A DNA stretch of 64,000 bases from Ehretia macrophylla (taxonomy: Eukaryota; Streptophyta; Magnoliopsida; Boraginales; Ehretiaceae): assembly GCA_037974665.1 (NCBI GenBank), contig CM075767.1:87756644-87820643 (forward strand), written 5' to 3'. Positions within the stretch are counted from its first letter, which is position 1, and each line of letters opens with the position of its first letter. A model generated the notes under the pieces. That model saw nothing but the letters and a program-made list of their open reading frames with translations. It was not told the origin of the DNA and searched no databases. The position numbers and the translations under genes were made by a program. Below, in pieces: positions 36,392 through 46,009 of this stretch.

Positions 36392-36905
36392 ACGTGGTGG
36401 CACGGATTCCTAGGTCTAGGGTACGCACTACGAGGCATGCACCAAAATCAAGACGGGGCATGAAACACGAGGTAAACACGAACTACGAGGTAAAACACGA
36501 ACTTCTAGACTAAGGCACGTACTTCAAGTCTAATGCACAGATTCTAATGCTAACGCACGCAACCCTAGGTGAATGAACGTAGATCAAAATAAGGCACATA
36601 ATTCAATGCAATGCACGTAATTCAAGACACGACTCTTAAACCTAGGTTAAGGCACGCAGTTCAAGGTTAATGCACACGAAATGAAGAGACACACGCAAAT
36701 CGAGGTCTCGCACTTAAATTAAGGTCATGGCACGATTATCTAGGTATTGCACGTATATCGAGGATTAAGTCACACAATTCTAGGTTAAGGCACGTATGAC
36801 GAACTACGCACAAAAACTAAGACAGGGCACGTAATCCAAGGTCAGTCATATCATTCTTGGTCTATGGCACACAAATCGAGGTAATACATGTTATTCAGGG
36901 TCGGG
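36392..36905. repeat. Degenerate CACG-centred short tandem repeats in family-1 LTR
   Basis: The same repeat region as in the left partial LTR, with units such as AAGGCACGTACTTCAAGTCT and AATGCACGTAATTCAAG. Spacing is irregular and units have drifted. The unit order is largely colinear between the two copies, so the array predates the insertions. Confidence 0.7.
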
Positions 36906-36912
36906 CCTCACA

Positions 36913-36917
36913 TGTGA
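36913..36917. other. Target site duplication (right), family-1 LTR
   Basis: TGTGA, followed directly by CCCCCTGGGAAG, gene base 91 onward. Confidence 0.9.
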
Positions 36918-36947
36918 CCCCCTGGGAAGTCCTCGTGTTGCACCCTC
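36913..36947 (+). pseudogene. 5S rRNA: 5S rRNA gene, 3-prime part, split by LTR
   Basis: The duplicated TGTGA (bases 86-90) followed by bases 91-120, ending TTGCACCCTCC and a normal T-run. No promoter in front. Confidence 0.93.
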
Positions 36948-37503
36948 CTTTTCAATTGTTTTTGCTCCGGTTAGGGTTGCCAAGATACTTTATCCACCAC
37001 ATTTCTATTATTGAATCCCATAGCACGTTGGGCAAGACAGCTCTCTTCACGTGGAGGCTGGGCCCGCAAACTCAGGGCGTAGGGCTTGTGACCAGGTCTC
37101 TGTCGCTCCAGTGCCCATAACTTTTGATCCATAAGGAGTTACGCGGCGTACAGCATACCATTGCAAAGCTCTCTGAGCGCTCTACGATGGGGGCAGCTAT
37201 CTTATTCGCTATGCCCTTTTTGGAGCTCAAAATCGAACGTTTTCATCAATTTCGGGCCACTTTTATTCTTTTGCTATTTTTTTCCATCCCGGATCGTACG
37301 TCGTGAGCTATTAAATGGATGACAACCTTACTCGCGGGACATTAGAGGGCCCTACAACGGGTCGATATCACGTCTTGCGAGGATGCTGCGTTGTTAAAGC
37401 GGATGGGTTGTCGTTAAGCCCATTGGGCCTTTTGAATGGGCCATCTCTCTAGGCTGGGACTGTGAACCGTTAACACATAAAGGAATTGTGCCCTCAACAT
37501 GAC

Positions 37504-37623
37504 GGGTGCGATCATACTAACACTAATGAACCGGATCCCATCAAAACTGAGAAGTTAAGCGTGCTTGGACGAGAGTAGTCGTAGGATGGGGGACCTCCTG
37601 GGAAGTCCTCGTGTTGCCCCCTC
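37504..37623 (+). rRNA. 5S rRNA: 5S rRNA gene copy, strongly diverged
   Basis: C15T, G17A, C26A, G41A, C46G, C47A, G66A, A77C, C78G, T88G, C93T, A115C. Confidence 0.92.
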
Positions 37624-38180
37624 TTTTTCAATTTTTTTTGCTCCGGTTAGGGTTGCCAAGATGCTTTATCCACCACATTTCTATTATCGAATCCCACGGC
37701 ACCTTGGGCAAGACAACTTCGCTTCAAGTAAAGGCTGGGCCCGCAAACCAAGGGCGTAGGGCTTGTGACCAAGTCTCCGTCGCTCTGGTGCCCATAACTT
37801 TTGATCCGTAAGGAGTTACGCGGCGCACAACATACCATTGCAAAGCTCTCTGAGAGCTCTACAATGGGGGCAACTAGCTTGCTCGCTATGCCTATTTTGG
37901 AGCACAAAATCTAACATTTTCATCAGTTTCAGACCACTTTTCTTCTTTTGCTAAGTTTCCCTGTCCCAGATAGTACGTCGTGAGTTGTTAAAAGGACGAC
38001 AACCTTACTCGCAGGACATTTAAGGGCCTTACAACGCGTTGATATCACGTCTCGCTAGGATGCTGCGTTGTTGAAGCGGATGGGTTGTCGTTAAGCCCAT
38101 TGGGCCTTTTGAATGGGCCATCTCTCTAGGCTGGGACTGTGAACCGTTAACACATAAAAGAATTGTGCCCTCAACATGAT

Positions 38181-38300
38181 GGGTGCGATCATACCAGCAC
38201 TAATGCATCGGTTCCTATCATAACTCGGAAGTTAAGGGTGCTTGGGCGAGAGTAGTACTAGGATGGGTGCCCCCTTGGGAAGTCCTCGTGTTGTACCCTC
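38181..38300 (+). rRNA. 5S rRNA: 5S rRNA gene copy with long T terminator
   Basis: C28T, A32T, C36T, G41T, C47G, C57G, A90C, C95T, C114T. Followed by an uninterrupted run of 19 T (38302-38320), where other units have TTTTCAATTTTTTTT. Confidence 0.94.
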
Positions 38301-38861
38301 GTTTTTTTTTTTTTTTTTTTGCTCCGGTTAGGGTTGCCAAGATACTTTATCCACCACATTTCTATTATTGAATCCCACGGCACCTTAGGCAAGACAACTT
38401 CGCTTCACCTGGAGGCTGGGCCCGCAAACCGAGGGCGTAGGGCTTGTGACTAGGTCTCCGTCTCTCCGGTGCCCATAACTTTTGGTCTGTAAGGAGTTAC
38501 GCGGCGCACAGCATACCTTTGCAAAGCTGTCTGAGAGCTCTACGACGGGGGCAGCTATCTTGCTTGCTGTAACCTTTTTGGAGCCAAAAATCGAACGTTT
38601 TCATTAGTTTCGGGCCACTTTTCTTCTTTTGCTCTGTTTTTCTGTCCAGGATCGTACGTCATGAGCTATTAAAAGGATGACAACCTTACTCGCGGGATAT
38701 TAGAGGGCCTTACAACGGGTCGATATCACGACTTGTGAAGATGTTGCGTTGTTGAAGAGGATGGGTTGTCGTTAAGCCCATTGGGCCTTCTGAATGGGCC
38801 ATCTCTCTAGGCTGGGACTGTGAACCGTTAACACATAAAGGAATTGTGCCCCCAACATGAC

Positions 38862-38981
38862 GGGTGCGATCATACAATCACTAATGCACCAGATCCCATC
38901 AGAACTCCGAAGTTAAGCGTGCTTGGTCGAGAGTAGTACTAGGATGGGTGACCCCTTGGGAAATCCTCGTGTTGCACCCCC
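38862..38981 (+). rRNA. 5S rRNA: 5S rRNA gene copy
   Basis: C15A, G17T, G30A, G66T, C95T, G102A. Confidence 0.95.
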
Positions 38982-39535
38982 CTTTTCAATTTTTTTTGCT
39001 CCGATTAAGTTTGCCAAGATACTTTATCCACCACATTTCTATTGTCGAATCCCATGGCACTTTGGGCAAGACAACTTTGCTTCATGTGGAGGCTGGGCCA
39101 GCAAACCGAAGGCGTAGGGCTTGTGATCAGGTCTCCGTCGCTTCGGTGCCCATAACTTTTGATCCGTAAGGAGTTACACAGCGCATAGCATACCGTTGCA
39201 AAGCTCTCCGAGAGCTCTACGACAGGGGCATTAGCTTGCTCGCTGTGCCCATTTTTTGAGCCCAAAATTGAACGTTTTCATCTGTTTTGCACCACTTTTC
39301 TATTTTTGCTCTGTTTTTTCATCCCGGATCGTACGTCGTGAGCTGTTAAAAGGAAGACAACCCTACTCACAGAACATTAGAGGGCCCTACAACGCGTCGA
39401 TATCAAGTCTTACGAGGATGCTGCATTGTTAAAGCTGATGGGTTGTCGTTAAGCCCATTAGGCCTTCTGAATGGGCCATTTCTCTAGGCTCGGACTGTGA
39501 ACCTAACACATAAAGAATTGTGCCCTCAACATGAC

Positions 39536-39655
39536 GGGTGCCATCATACCAACACTAATGCACCGGATCCCATCATAACTCCGAAGTTAAGCGTGCTTGG
39601 GCGAGAGTAGTACTATGATGGGTGACCCCCTGGGAAGTTCTCGTGTTGCACCCCC
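39536..39655 (+). rRNA. 5S rRNA: 5S rRNA gene copy
   Basis: G7C, G17A, G41T, G81T, C104T. The promoter block is shortened (ACCTAACACATAAAGAATTG). Confidence 0.95.
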
Positions 39656-40213
39656 CTTTTCAATTTTTTTTTGCTCCGGTTAGGTTTGCCAAGATACATT
39701 GTGCACCACATTTCTATTATCGAATCCCACAACACCTTGGGTAAGACAACTTCGCTTCACGTGGAGGCTGGGCCCGCAAACCAAGGGCGTAGGGCCTGTG
39801 ACCAGGTCTCCGTCGCTCTGGTGCCCATAACTTTTGATCCGTAAGGAGTTACGCGGCGCACAGCATACCGTTGCAAAGCTCACTGAGAGCTCTACGACGG
39901 GGGTAGCCATTTTGCTCCCTGTGCCCTTTTTGGAGCCCAAAATCGAACGTTTTCATTAGTTTCGGGCCACTTTTCTTCTTTTGCTATGTTTTTGCATCCC
40001 GGATCGTACGTCATGAGCTATTAAAAGGATGACAACCTTACTCGCGGGACATTAAAGGGCCCTACATTGGGTCGATATCACATCTCGCGAGGATGTTGCG
40101 TTGTTGAAGCGGTTGGGTTGTCGTTAAGCCCATTGGGCCTTCTGAATGGGCTATCTCTCTAGGCTAGGACTATGAACTGTTAACAAATAAATGAATTGTG
40201 CCCTGAACATGAC

Positions 40214-40333
40214 GGGTGCCATCATACCAGCACTAATGCACCGGATCCCATCACAACTCCGAAGTTAAGCGTGCTTGGGCGAGAGTAGTACTAGGATCGG
40301 TGACCCCATTGGAAGTCCACGTGTTGCACCCCC
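40214..40333 (+). rRNA. 5S rRNA: 5S rRNA gene copy
   Basis: G7C, G41C, G85C, C95A, G97T, T106A. Confidence 0.95.
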
Positions 40334-40890
40334 ATTTTCAATTTTTTTCTGCTCCGGTTAGGTTTGCCAAGATACTTTATCCACCAAATTTCTATTATCG
40401 AATCCGACGGCACCTTGGGTACGACAACTTTGCTTCACGTGGAGACTGGGCCAGCAAACCGAGGGCGTAGGTCTTGTGACCGAGTCTCCCTCGCCCCGGT
40501 GCCCATAACTTTTGATCTGTAAGGAGTTACACGGCGCACGGCATACCGTTGCAAAGCTCTCCAAGAGCTCTACGACAGGGGAAGCGAGCTTGCTTGCAAT
40601 GCCCTTTTTGGAGACCAAAATCGAACGTTTTCATCAGTTTCGGGCCACTTTTCTTCTTTTGCTCTGTTTTTCTGCCCCGGATCGTACATCGTGAGCTGTT
40701 AAAAGGATGACAACCTTACTCGCGTACATTAGAGGGACCTACAATGCGTCGATATCATGTCTTGGGAGGATGCTGCGTTGTTGAAGCAGATGGGTTTTCG
40801 TTAAGCCCATTGGGCCTTTTGAATGGGCCATCTTTGTAGGATGGGATTGTGAACCCTTAACACATAAAGGAATTGTGCACTCAACATGAC

Positions 40891-41010
40891 GGGTGCGATC
40901 ATACCAGCCCTAATGCAGCAGATCCCGTCAAAACTCTGAAGTTAAGAATGCTTGGGCGAGAGTAGTACTAGGATGGGTGACCCCCTGGGAAGTCCTCGTG
41001 TTGCACCCTC
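40891..41010 (+). rRNA. 5S rRNA: 5S rRNA gene copy
   Basis: A19C, C28G, G30A, A37G, G41A, C47T, C57A, G58A. Bases 59-118 match the consensus. Confidence 0.95.
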
Positions 41011-41565
41011 ATTTTCAATTTTTTTTGCTCCGGTTAGGGGTGCCAAGATACTTTATCCTCCACATTTCTATTATCGAATCGCACGGCACCTTGGGCAAGA
41101 CAACTTCGCTTCACGTTGAGGCAGGGCCCGCAAACCTAGGCCGTAGTGCTTGTGACCAGGTCTCCGTCGCTCCAATGCCCATAACTTTTGATCCGTAAGG
41201 AGTTACAAGGCGCAAAGTATACCGTTGCAAAGCTTTCCGAGAGCTCTACGACGGGGGCTACTAGCATGCTCACTTTGCCCTTTTTGGAGCCCAAAATCGA
41301 ACATTTTTATCAATTTTGGGCTACTTTTCTTCTTTTGCTCTGTTTTTTCATCCTGGATCGTACATCGTGAGCTGTTATAAGGCGACAACCTTACTCGGGG
41401 ACATAATTTGGTCCTACAATGCGTCGATATCACGTCTGGCGAGGATGCTGCGTTGTTGAAGCGGATGGGTTGTCGTTAAGCCCATTGGGCCTTTTGAATG
41501 GGCCAACTCTCTAGGATGTAACTGTGAACCGTTAACACATAAAGGAATTGTGCCCTCAACATGAC

Positions 41566-41685
41566 GGGTGCTATCATACCAGCACTAATGCAGCGGATCC
41601 CATCAGAACTCTGATGTTAACCGTTCTTGGACGAGAGTAGTACTGGGATGGGTGACCCCTTGGGAAGTCCTCGTGTTGCACCCTC
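41566..41685 (+). rRNA. 5S rRNA: 5S rRNA gene copy, diverged
   Basis: G7T, C28G, C47T, A50T, G56C, G60T, G66A, A80G, C95T. Confidence 0.93.
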
Positions 41686-42156
41686 ATTTTCAATTTTTTT
41701 TGCTCCGGTTAAGGTCGCCAAGATACTTTATCCTCCACATTTCTATTATCGAATCCCACGGCACCTTGGGCAAGACAACTTTGCTTCACGATGAGGCAGG
41801 GCCCGCAAACCGAGGGTTTAGGGCTTGTGACCAGGTCTCCGCCGCTCCGGTGCCCATAACTTTTGATCCGTAAGGAGTTACGTGGAGCACAGCATACCGT
41901 TGCAAAGCTCTCCAAGAGCTCTACGACTGGGGCAGCTAGCTTGCTCGCTTTGCCCTTTTTGGGGCCTAAAATCAAATGTTTTCATCTGTTTCGGGCCACT
42001 TTTCTTCATTTGCTATGTTTTTCCGTCCCGGATCGTACGTTGTTAGCTGTTAAAAGGACAACAACCTTACTCGCAGGACATTAGATGGCCCTACAATGCG
42101 TCAATATAACATCTTGCGAGGATGCTTCGTTGTTGAAGCGGATGGGTTGTCGTAAA

Positions 42157-42180
42157 GCCCATTGGGCATTCTGAATGGGC
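42157..42180. promoter_or_regulatory. Conserved GCCCATT...AATGGGC inverted repeat upstream of 5S
   Basis: Arms of 7 bp with a 10-bp loop at about -86 to -63 of the gene at 42243. TGGGCC/TGGGCT is the known plant site II element of ribosomal-protein and other growth-related promoters; here up to three such cores occur per unit. The block is kept in nearly all units, with CCTTTTGAATGGG on the left and CCTTCTGAATGGG common on the right. A role in Pol III transcription is inference. Confidence 0.5.
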
Positions 42181-42201
42181 CATCTCTCTTGGTTGGGACT
42201 G

Positions 42202-42242
42202 TGAACCGTTAACACATAAAGGAATTGTGCCCTCAACATGAC
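42202..42242 (+). promoter_or_regulatory. 5S upstream promoter (representative unit)
   Basis: Upstream of the gene at 42243, ATAAAGGAA lies at -27 to -19, a GC dinucleotide at -14/-13, and C at -1. Plant 5S genes are known to use a TATA-like box near -28, GC near -12 and C at -1 in addition to the internal control region. The same block (GTTAACACATAAAGGAATTG...CAACATGAC) precedes nearly every copy; exceptions are the half gene at 21496 and variants such as ATAAATAAAAG before 22118. Confidence 0.8.
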
Positions 42243-42362
42243 GGGTGCGATCATACCAGCACTAATGCACCGGATCCCTTCAGAACTCCGAAGTTAAGCG
42301 TGCTTGGGCGAGAGTAGTACTAAGATGGGTGACCCCCTGGGAAGTCCTCGTGTTGCACCCCC
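42243..42362 (+). rRNA. 5S rRNA: 5S rRNA gene copy, best candidate for function
   Basis: Only A37T and G81A. Upstream block, C at -1 and terminator are all of consensus type, so this is the most plausible transcribable unit in the window. Confidence 0.97.
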
Positions 42363-42378
42363 TTTTTCAATTTTTTTT
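42363..42378 (+). terminator. Pol III terminator (representative unit)
   Basis: T5 then CAA then T8 directly after the 5S gene. The general form in the array is TTTTCAATTTTTTTT, so transcription should stop within about 15 nt of the gene end. It is deleted with the gene end at 7014. Confidence 0.85.
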
Positions 42379-42582
42379 GCTCCGGTTAGGTTTCCAAGAT
42401 ACTTTATCCACCACATTTCTATTGTCGAATCCCACGGCACTTTGGGCAAGACAACTTTGCTTCATGTGGCGGCTGGGCCAGCAAAACCAAGGGCATAGGG
42501 CTTGTGACCAGGTCTCCGTCGCTCCGGTGCCCATAACTTTTGATCCGTAAAGAGTTACGCGGCGCACAGCATTCATTTGCAA

Positions 42583-42597
42583 AGCTCTCCGAGAGCT
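42583..42597. repeat. Conserved spacer palindrome AGCTCTC-c-GAGAGCT
   Basis: A near-perfect inverted repeat with one central base lies about 340 bp after the gene start. It is visible in most units, commonly with C or T in the centre. Function unknown. Confidence 0.6.
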
Positions 42598-42919
42598 CTA
42601 CGACGGGGGCAGCCAAATTGCTCGTTGTACCCTTTTTGGAGCCCAAAATCGAACATTTTCATCAGTTTCGGGCCACTTTTCTACTTTTGCTCTATTTTTC
42701 CTTCCCGGATCATACGTCGTGAGTTGTTAAAAGGACGACAACCTTTTTTGCAGGACATTAGAGGGCTCTACAATGCGTCGATATCACGTCTTGCGAGGCT
42801 GCTGCATTATTGAAGCGGATGGGTTGTCGTTAAGCCCATTAGGCCTTCTGAATGGGCCATTTCTCTAAGCTGGGACTGTGAACTGTTAACACATAAAAGA
42901 ATTGTGCCCTCAACATGAT

Positions 42920-43039
42920 AGGTGCGATCATACCAACACTAATGCACTGGATCCCATCAGAACTCTGAAGTTAAGCGTGCTTGGGCGAGAGTAGTACTAG
43001 GATGGGTGACCCCCTGGGAAGTCCATGTATTGCACCCTC
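42920..43039 (+). rRNA. 5S rRNA: 5S rRNA gene copy before family-2 LTR
   Basis: G1A, G17A, C29T, C47T, T106A, C107T, G110A. The LTR starts 77 bp after its end. Confidence 0.95.
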
Positions 43040-43111
43040 ATTTTCAATTTTTTTTGCTCCGGTTAGGGTTGCCAAGATACTTTATCCACCACATTTCTAT
43101 TATCAAATCCC

Positions 43112-43116
43112 ACGGC
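43112..43116. other. Target site duplication (left), family-2 LTR
   Basis: ACGGC directly before the TGTAAT terminus; identical to 45405-45409. It derives from the spacer sequence CCCACGGCACC. Confidence 0.93.
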
Positions 43117-44379
43117 TGTAATACCTAAGCCCGGAATGTGGAATTTCCTTGTTATTTATTTTGAAAATTATATTTTCTTAGATTCTTTGAAATTTAATTG
43201 TTACTTCTTTGTAGTCGCAAAGAGCATTGCATTTTGAGAGCGATAGTTAGAGGGTGACTTTTAGTCCTCAACAAATAGGGAAACTAGTATTTAGGTGACT
43301 TAAATTTTATATTTTAATTGTTGTTGGTTAGAATTAATTTAGTGATAGTTTATTTTAGCTTAAAATGCATAAAAACAAGTCTTTTGACCAATTTTAAGTT
43401 ATTTGACCAAGTAGCATTGACCTTTGACCAAGCTAATCACCTTAAATAGTTAAAACAAAGCAAAATGAAAAGAAATAAAAGCTGAAATCAGAAAGGGTGC
43501 TGGCTGAAATATTGAAGAAAAAAAAACCATTTTCAACTTTCAAAACTTCCAATCTTCAAGTGAGCTCGTACGGGGTTGTTACCGAGCCAACCAACTTTGT
43601 TTTCCTAGCGACTAGGAGTGCCTAAGGTGAGGGAATCACGTTATTTGCGCATTTAAATGTTATGTATGTCAACTTTATGATTTTTGAGATTTATCTGTAG
43701 ATTGTTGTTTACAGCGTTTTGATGCTTCTAGAATGTTCCTTGGCAATTGTAGAACGTGTATTTATAGCTTTTTAACATTCTCTGCGGTTAAATGTTGAGA
43801 TTGCAATTTAAAATGTCAATTGAATAGTGTTTTATGAATAGTAAATCCTTGAAATGATGAAGTTCCGCTGTTATGCTATCCGTTGATGTAGAAATGTGCT
43901 AGGTATGCTAGAATGCCTAAATGCATGGTTTGTTTTGGTTGCATAATGGAAAAAATGTGAAATATGCCTTAGTGAAAGTCGGGGTCGTTTAGGTCGAGTT
44001 TGGCATTTTCTCGATTTGCGTGTTGGCATTGTTACGGGATGCCATGGAAGCACTTTTGGTGTGATTATGGCATTGGTTGGGTGTCTGGTTGATATAGTTG
44101 TAGTTCAAACGAGCAAAGGAGGAAATCAGGACTTTGCGTGAATTCTAGGGTTAGGTAGGGTTTCGGGGCCTTTAGACGTGCCTTATGGTGACCTAGGAGG
44201 ATTGGCAAAGTCGGTTTCCAGAACTCGTGGCTCGTTTGGAAATGGTAGTGTTTTGATAGTTGGGGCCGAGTTGTGATTTGGCTTGTTTTCTTGATATTAT
44301 GCCTATAGAATGCTTAGGGTTGTTTGATATACTTGTTTGAATTGATTTTGATTGAAATGCTTATCAACTGTTGCTATTG

Positions 44380-44600
44380 CGTGCGAGAGTAACCTACTTT
44401 GTTATTCTCCCACGTGTGGCTTTATTGCTTGTTTATCACCTTGTATCGAGTCTTGCATTGCATAGTGTCCCGCACATGAGTGATGGGCCTCTCTGGGTAG
44501 CCTCGGGTTGCCAGTGTTGGTTGCTCTAGCTCCGTAGCTATTCCCTCTTCTCGCTTGGGTTGCCTCCCAGGGAGATTTGGGTCGTAGATTGATGGATACC
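44380..44600 (+). other. LTR block shared between family 2 and family 1
   Basis: Ordered matches to the reverse strand of 34030-34270 and 61570-61800: CCTACTTTGTTATTCTCC, a GCATTGCATA block, GGGTTGCC versus GGGCTTGCC, TTCCCTCTTCTCGCTTGG versus TTCCCTCTCTCGCTTGGC, and TTGGGTCGTAG. Intervening sequence has diverged. This supports a common origin for the R/U5-side part of both LTR families. Confidence 0.6.
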
Positions 44601-44885
44601 TCCGGGGTATTCCAAACTGGTGTTATAAGGTGGTTTGGGCTGGTGCATCGTCATCGAATTTGTGATTGAAAGTTGCTCGTGGAAAGAGTATCGTATCCTT
44701 TGATTGAGTGTTTATAGCTTAAATGTTTGTTTTGGTTGTTGGTGGCTTTAATTGTTTATCTATATGATATTTGTATGAATTGCTTGATTAATTGCATTGC
44801 ATACTCCTCTAATCTCTGTCTTTGAGACCGATTGCCCTCGCTGAGCAAAAGTTTTTGATCATTCCTTTCTATACTATATTTTTAT

Positions 44886-44952
44886 AGGAGTAGTTGAAGC
44901 AGACCCTATTGAGGTAATAAAGGAGGAGGAGCAGGTGGAGGTGTTTCCGTGA
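44886..44952 (+). other. Splice-acceptor-like site plus short acidic frame, family-2 LTR
   Basis: A T-rich stretch (TATATTTTTATAG) ends in AG at 44886-44887. From 44890 a 20-codon frame (starts VVEADPIE, then three Glu, ends VEVFP) stops at TGA 44950-44952. About 45 bp upstream is CCCTCGCTGAG, the same motif as in family 1. Composition, length and position match the family-1 module, but the residues differ. Confidence 0.4.
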
Positions 44953-45404
44953 TAGCACTTCTTTGCTTTGTTGGTGGTTGGTTGCCAGACTTTTGTGCGA
45001 GCCTTGCTTGATATGTATATTGCTTGGATGTCGCTTTATTTTGAGGCTTATAGCCTTGTATGTAGTATCTATTTTGAGGCCTAGATGGTCTTATGTTGTA
45101 AAGGATTAAAGGTTGTAATGTTGTAAATATATACTCATGTGACTAGTAAGGAAATGCGTGCTAATGGTTAATTGTTTAGTGGCATAAATAATTGTGTAGT
45201 ATGCATATCATTTTTGGGTTGCAAAGTTGTTAATGAAAAGATGTATGTTTTCTAAAAGAATGTTGGCTTGTCACAAATGAATGTTGTGGTTTCTCGAATA
45301 TTATACTGAATGTAGGGTTTCGGAACGTCCGCGGTACAGAGGAGACTCCGTCCGTGTGTCGGGTCCGGGCTTTGCCTTTTCCAGGGTTGGGTCGGGGCGT
45401 GACA

Positions 45405-45409
45405 ACGGC
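45405..45409. other. Target site duplication (right), family-2 LTR
   Basis: ACGGC directly after the GTGACA terminus, followed by the spacer continuation ACCATGGGC. Confidence 0.93.
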
Positions 45410-45889
45410 ACCATGGGCAAGACAACTTCGCTTCACGTGGAGGCTAGCCCCGCAAACTGAGGGCGTAGGACTTGTGACCAGGTCTCCGTCACTCCGGTGC
45501 CCATAACTTTTGATCCGTAAAGAGTTACGCGGCAGACAGCATACCGTTGGAAAGCCCTTCGAGAGCTCTACGACGGGGGCAGCTAGCTTGCTCGCTGTGC
45601 CATTTTTGGAGACCAAAATCTAACGTTTTCATCAGTTTTGGGCAACTTTTCTGATTTTTGCTCTGTTTTTCATCCCGGATCGTACATCGTGAGTTGTTAA
45701 AAGGACGACAACCTTACTCGCGGGAAATTAGAGGGCCCTACAACGCGTCGATATCTCGTCTTGCGAGGATGCTGGGTTGTTGAAGTGGATGGGTTGTCAT
45801 TAAGCCCATTGGGCCTTTTGAATGGGCCATCTCTCTAGGTTGGGACTATGAACCATTAACACATAAAGGAATTGTGCCCTCAACATGAC

Positions 45890-46009
45890 GGGTGCGATCA
45901 TACCAGCACAAATGCACTGGATCCCATCAGAACTCTGAAGTTAAGCGTGCTTGGGTGAGAGTAGTACTAGGATGGGTGACCCCCTTGGAAATCCTCGTGT
46001 TGCACACCC
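45890..46009 (+). rRNA. 5S rRNA: 5S rRNA gene copy after family-2 LTR
   Basis: T21A, C29T, C47T, C67T, G97T, G102A, C117A. Confidence 0.95.

Larger units (their letters stand above)
33027..36912 (-). mobile_element. Family-1 solo LTR (3.9 kb), complete, splitting a 5S gene
   Basis: The element starts TGTCACTCCCCAACCCGG and ends GGTCGGGCCTCACA, giving TG...CA termini with imperfect inverted similarity. It is flanked by TGTGA on both sides (33022-33026 and 36913-36917), a 5-bp target duplication of 5S gene bases 86-90. There is one copy of each end, no internal direct repeat, and no gag, protease, reverse transcriptase or integrase frame, which fits a solo LTR left by LTR-LTR recombination; a non-autonomous element without internal genes is the alternative. 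Read on the minus strand it contains, in order: a degenerate CACG repeat array, a CT-rich tract, a block shared with the 43117 element, a CCCTCACTGAG motif, and a splice-acceptor-like site with a short acidic frame. The matching partial copies at 1-1851 and 60606-64000 confirm the boundaries. Confidence 0.9.
42363..42919 (+). repeat. Representative 5S intergenic spacer
   Basis: Order in this 557-bp spacer: terminator; TTATCCACCACATTTC; CACGG...TTGGGCAAGACAACTT; a CACGTG-like G-box site (decayed to CATGTG here); CATAACTTTTGATCCGTAA; the AGCTCTC palindrome; a variable GGGGCAGCCA block; AAAATCGAACGTTTTCATCAG; CCCGGATCGTACGTCGTGAG; GGCCCATT hairpin; promoter. There are no genes in it. All spacers of about 558 bp in the window follow this plan and hold nothing else that I can see. 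Confidence 0.85.
36913..43116 (+). repeat. 5S rDNA tandem array, block 2
   Basis: The array resumes in the middle of the 5S gene split by the family-1 LTR and runs through nine further genes with 674-681 bp spacing, until a second LTR family enters the spacer after the last gene. Removing the LTR and one copy of its target duplication restores the normal period (676 bp from the split gene to the next), so this block was continuous with block 1. Units here begin to show the CCTTCTGAATGGG spacer variant that dominates to the right. Confidence 0.97.
43117..45404 (+). mobile_element. Family-2 solo LTR (2.3 kb) in a 5S spacer
   Basis: The element starts TGTAATACCTAAGCCCGG and ends GGGTCGGGGCGTGACA. 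Perfect 5-bp duplications ACGGC (43112-43116 and 45405-45409) flank it, and the spacer sequence reads through normally once they are collapsed. It has no second LTR, no internal genes and no long open frame, so a solo LTR is the simplest reading. The + strand is called sense from the GGGGCGTGACA end. Towards the 3-prime half it shares ordered blocks with the reverse strand of family 1: CCTACTTTGTTATTCTCC (44393-44410), a TTGCATTGCATA-like block, TTCCCTCTTCTCGCTTGG, TTTGGGTCGTAGATTG, CCCTCGCTGAG, then an acceptor-like AG (44886-44887) and an acidic frame. The two families are therefore related although most of their length does not align by eye. Confidence 0.88.

Noticed and set aside
33027..36912. 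DNA transposon with terminal inverted repeats (TGTSASGCCC at both ends)
   Set aside because: The end similarity is short and imperfect; TG...CA ends, 5-bp target duplication and the related end of the family-2 element fit LTRs better.
33027..36912. A full LTR retrotransposon with two LTRs
   Set aside because: No direct repeat of the start sequence near the end and no polyprotein; a single LTR explains the structure.
43117..45404. Protein-coding gene between array blocks
   Set aside because: No long open frame on either strand; flanked by perfect 5-bp duplications and LTR-type ends.
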